From Albugo candida (taxonomy: Eukaryota; Oomycota; Peronosporomycetes; Albuginales; Albuginaceae): a stretch of 64,000 nt of DNA. Location of the stretch: NCBI GenBank assembly GCA_905220665.1, contig CAJNAR010000010.1, forward strand, positions 335,745 to 399,744, given 5' to 3'. Below, one piece after another: positions 61,301 through 64,000 of the stretch; position 1 is the first letter of the stretch; each line of letters starts with the position of its first letter. Below the pieces are notes generated by a model that ran no database searches, had not been told where the DNA came from, and saw nothing but the letters and a program-made list of their open reading frames with translations. Both the position numbers and the translations under genes were made by a program.

Positions 61301-61879
61301 GGTACAGGGCTTTTGATGAAGAATGAGACTGCTGTTGCTGGTTGCCTGCTCTTGTACATTACAAACGAAATATCGACAAAAACACACACTTTTCAACACG
61401 AGAGGTTGCGTCACTGAAGATGAAATCGCACACCATGCGGAAAGGAGTGCAGAGAAGCTTTACGTCGAGATCAGTGATGAAGTAGACTTGTATTCAATGT
61501 TAGGCGTCTCTGCTGACGTAATCGAAGGGACACAATCCTCAAACGATCAGATGCCACCCAATTTTCTGTCTCACAAACTCATTGTCCAGCCGGAAGAATG
61601 ATGTCGTTTTTCCCGCTAGAATTAATCCATCTAGCGCTGTATTTCCTGAAGAAAATCTCATTCGATTGGCATTTACTGCAAACGGAAGAGACAGAGATGA
61701 AAACCACAGGATCGAAATCGAATCTTTCGCTTCGTACGGGGCTTTGATTGTGCCTTCAACTGAAGAATTTCAAATAAAAGAACGTTTGAACTCCAAATAG
61801 GCTCTAAAAGGTCCCCATTAAATGCCATCTATTGCCTCAGCATTCGTATCAAAACTGTGTGGGAAAACGAACCGAAAAC

Positions 61880-62700
61880 AACGTAAAACGATGTCATTCA
61901 CACAACGTTAAATGGCAGAATAATCCGAAATTCTCTATCAATAAAAAAAACGTTCGACCCGCACGAGTTCATATCAATTGCCCTGTCCAAGTTGGATGGA
62001 AAAAGACGCAGTGGGGAGTATGATTGGATTCAATGTGTTGCAATCGGCACATTGATTAATTCGAATTGGTCACACATTACCACTACGGAAAAATGGCGCG
62101 AAAATTCCGTTTATGATTCACGTCGATGGGAGACCGTGGAGTGAGACTGTAGTCCTTCTGCTGAACAGTGAGATCTCTCCGCCGTCGCTGACGCTCATAT
62201 CCACAATTATGGATCCTTGTATGATAATGCCTGCGACTTATGATGCTGGAAAGTGTGGACATTTTGTATTGTCGATGCAATGCGACGCCAATTTCAAATT
62301 TATCTCAGCGGAGCAATACGTCAATTTTTGAGAAGAATTGCGATTGGAATAATATCTGGTACGTTTATAGAAGCATGTATTTAGAATATCGCTATCAATA
62401 ACAGTTCATGGATAGTGCCAACAGTATTGAAAAGATTACATGCTCGATGTGGATGTCTCAGTACCGTGCGAGTTTACTATTCGATCGGATATTCAAACCG
62501 GATATCTGTGTGTGTTAGTCGTTTTTCAGCGGTGGTGGCACGACCAAAAAAAAAAGTCGACGAGTCGATGTGACTGTAATGAAGGCTGGTGCATGCTCGA
62601 TGAAGCCACGACTCACTGCAGAGCGACGGTAGATCAGACCGCGTATGGCCATAAATTGTTATATAAACCGACCCGATGTCTTAACTGTTGATTTTGTAGA
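61880..62700 (+). pseudogene. Calpain-like protease relic, C-terminal beta-sandwich domains
   Basis: The text WQNNPKFSIN...VRPARVHIN (near 61915-61975) followed by MIMPATYDAGKCGHFVLSMQ (near 62220-62280) resembles calpain domain III, where 'W..NP.F.L' opens and 'Y.I.PSTF..G..G.F.L.V' closes the sandwich. A similar closing phrase, YGALIVPSTEEF, lies at 61735-61770. The Cys-His-Asn protease core is not found. The assignment rests on two short phrases; another C2-like domain protein is possible. Confidence 0.4.
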
Positions 62701-63088
62701 CCACACTAGATACCGAAGGCCATGCTAAAAAATCCAATATTATATACACTGTAGTTAGCAGTCTACAACTTGATAAATCTACTTTTTGTTTCTCTCGAAC
62801 GTTGTGTCCGGAACCATCTCTTTCAGAAGGTCTTTCTTCGACATCAACTTCGTCGAACCACTGGTCGCTGTATCGATCCCGACAATGCATCTAATCCCTA
62901 CAAACCACCGGTCCCTGCGTCGATAACGACATATGCCTAAACTGTTGATGGCGTAGATCACATTGGACACTAAGGGCCATGCTAAAGATTTTAATATTGC
63001 ATTTACTGTAGTTAGCAATCTAAAACTCAATAAACGTACTTTTCATTTTCGCGACCGTAATGTCCCGAACCATCTCCTCCTGAAGCCC
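62681..63088. repeat. Imperfect tandem duplication, offset 257 bases
   Basis: About 150 bases starting at 62681 recur from 62938 with roughly three quarters of bases kept. Shared words include AACTGTTGAT, GGCCATGCTAAA, ACTGTAGTTAGCA and GAACCATCTC. Between the copies a shorter 33-base unit (ACCACTGGTCGCTG against ACCACCGGTCCCTG) is also doubled. Minus-strand frames through both copies read CRLLTTV...LAWP, as if an exon was duplicated. Confidence 0.6.
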
Positions 63089-63697
63089 CTTCACAAAAGA
63101 AATCACAGCTCGCAGTCTCATAAACCTATATATTGTTAAACAGCACGATATATTGTAAAAATTACACTAATATCTTAGCTACTCCAAGTTCTCCAAAAAC
63201 GCACTTTGATGATTGAATGGACACTGTGAGAACACATACTCAAACAAGCGGGTTTACACGCCATGAATATCTCTGAGACACGCATCAAGTTATACTGTAC
63301 TGACTTGTCTTTTTTTTTGCTCGTGTTGTAAAGTGCGCGTTCAATGATCCATTATTGGATGAATGTAAAACGTGCATACTCCACGTATCTACGTATGTAA
63401 AGTCCATGATCAGCAACCCGGGTAGTGCGTTTTCTCATTCTCCAAGCTTAAGAGTACGTTTGTACAAGTCAGTGAGTAAATAGATACATTAAACTCGAAT
63501 GGAAGAACACCTTCGGAATTTCTCTATTTGATATTTCTACTAATCATGCATATGTATTTATTTTTATGAAACAATACTCTAGGCTTTAGGGCTCTGGAAG
63601 GTGGGGGAGAAGCCCGAACGAGAACTGTCGTAACTCAAAAGAGCCTGAGATTCTGTTAGACAATTAACGCAGTAGTTAACAGACTATATAGTAAAGC
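63089..63697. other. Subtelomeric DNA without visible genes
   Basis: A+T-rich sequence between the last duplication and the telomere. No frame, repeat or RNA gene is supportable. Confidence 0.4.
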
Positions 63698-64000
63698 TAG
63701 GGTTTAGGGTTTAGGGTTTAGGGTTTAGGGTTTAGGGTTTAGGGTTTAGGGTTTAGGGTTTAGGGTTTAGGGTTTAGGGTTTAGGGTTTAGGGTTTAGGG
63801 TTTAGGGTTTAGGGTTTAGGGTTTAGGGTTTAGGGTTTAGGGTTTAGGGTTTAGGGTTTAGGGTTTAGGGTTTAGGGTTTAGGGTTTAGGGTTTAGGGTT
63901 TAGGGTTTAGGGTTTAGGGTTTAGGGTTTAGGGTTTAGGGTTTAGGGTTTAGGGTTTAGGGTTTAGGGTTTAGGGTTTAGGGTTTTAGGGTTTAGGGTTT
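63698..64000 (+). repeat. Telomere, (TTTAGGG)n
   Basis: About 43 uninterrupted units of TTTAGGG run 5'->3' toward the right edge, which is the orientation of a true right chromosome end. One unit near 63981-63990 has an extra T (TTTTAGGG). This heptamer is used by plants and by oomycetes; the rest of the window decides for oomycete. Confidence 0.95.

Noticed and set aside
61323..61601. Plus-strand ATG frame beginning MRLLLLVACSC, resembling a secreted protein.
   Set aside because: The hydrophobic core is very short, the rest reads like the damaged calpain-like gene region, and it ends in a stop without a recognisable domain.

Overview
The window is the right-hand end of a chromosome from an oomycete, most likely the white-rust genus Albugo. 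The last ~300 bases are a TTTAGGG telomere array with the G-rich strand running outward. Position 1 begins inside a long open reading frame on the minus strand. That frame has a signal peptide followed by a C-x2-C-x5-G motif, which is the signature (recalled, not searched) of the 'CCG' effector class of Albugo candida. The frame runs off the left edge of the window, which makes it easy to miss.

Layout, left to right. 1-1.5 kb: the CCG-type secreted protein. 4.7-19.1 kb: a retrotransposon block with a tRNA-headed SINE, a decayed L1/Tx1-like LINE (LINE-1, minus), a palindromic pair of MULE transposase tails surrounded by repeated terminal motifs, and a second LINE (LINE-2, minus). LINE-2 is fused at a short microhomology to a truncated small DNA transposon. 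19.8-33 kb: relics of host genes (Sel1-repeat protein, myosin with ankyrin repeats, a very large Sec39/NBAS-like or Rod-like protein). Among them lie one intact secreted-protein gene (26.6-27.7 kb), one decayed secreted-protein gene (21.4-22.3 kb) and a MITE with perfect 24-bp inverted ends. 34.2-36.4 kb: a MULE with terminal inverted repeats and a 9-bp target duplication. 37.9-38.5 kb: a dense array of short hairpins, most with exactly three-base loops. 38.5-43 kb: relics of an IQ/FYVE protein and of an aminotransferase-V/TtcA fusion. 46.3-49.9 kb: LINE-3 (plus). It shares a 526-bp tract with LINE-2 that I read as identical, inside clearly diverged flanks. 49.9-62.7 kb: relics of dynein heavy chain (two pieces in opposite orientation), a TPR protein, spermidine synthase and a calpain-like protein. 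62.7-64 kb: a local duplication, anonymous subtelomeric DNA and the telomere.

Only two genes look intact, and both encode secreted proteins of unknown biochemical function. Almost everything else is transposon or pseudogene. This looks like a subtelomeric compartment in which fragments of housekeeping genes were deposited and are decaying, next to candidate host-interaction genes. The most unusual items are the unlisted CCG-type frame, the hairpin array, the LINE-2/LINE-3 conversion tract and the desulfurase-like/TtcA fusion relic. All family assignments come from reading motifs by eye; no database search was run.
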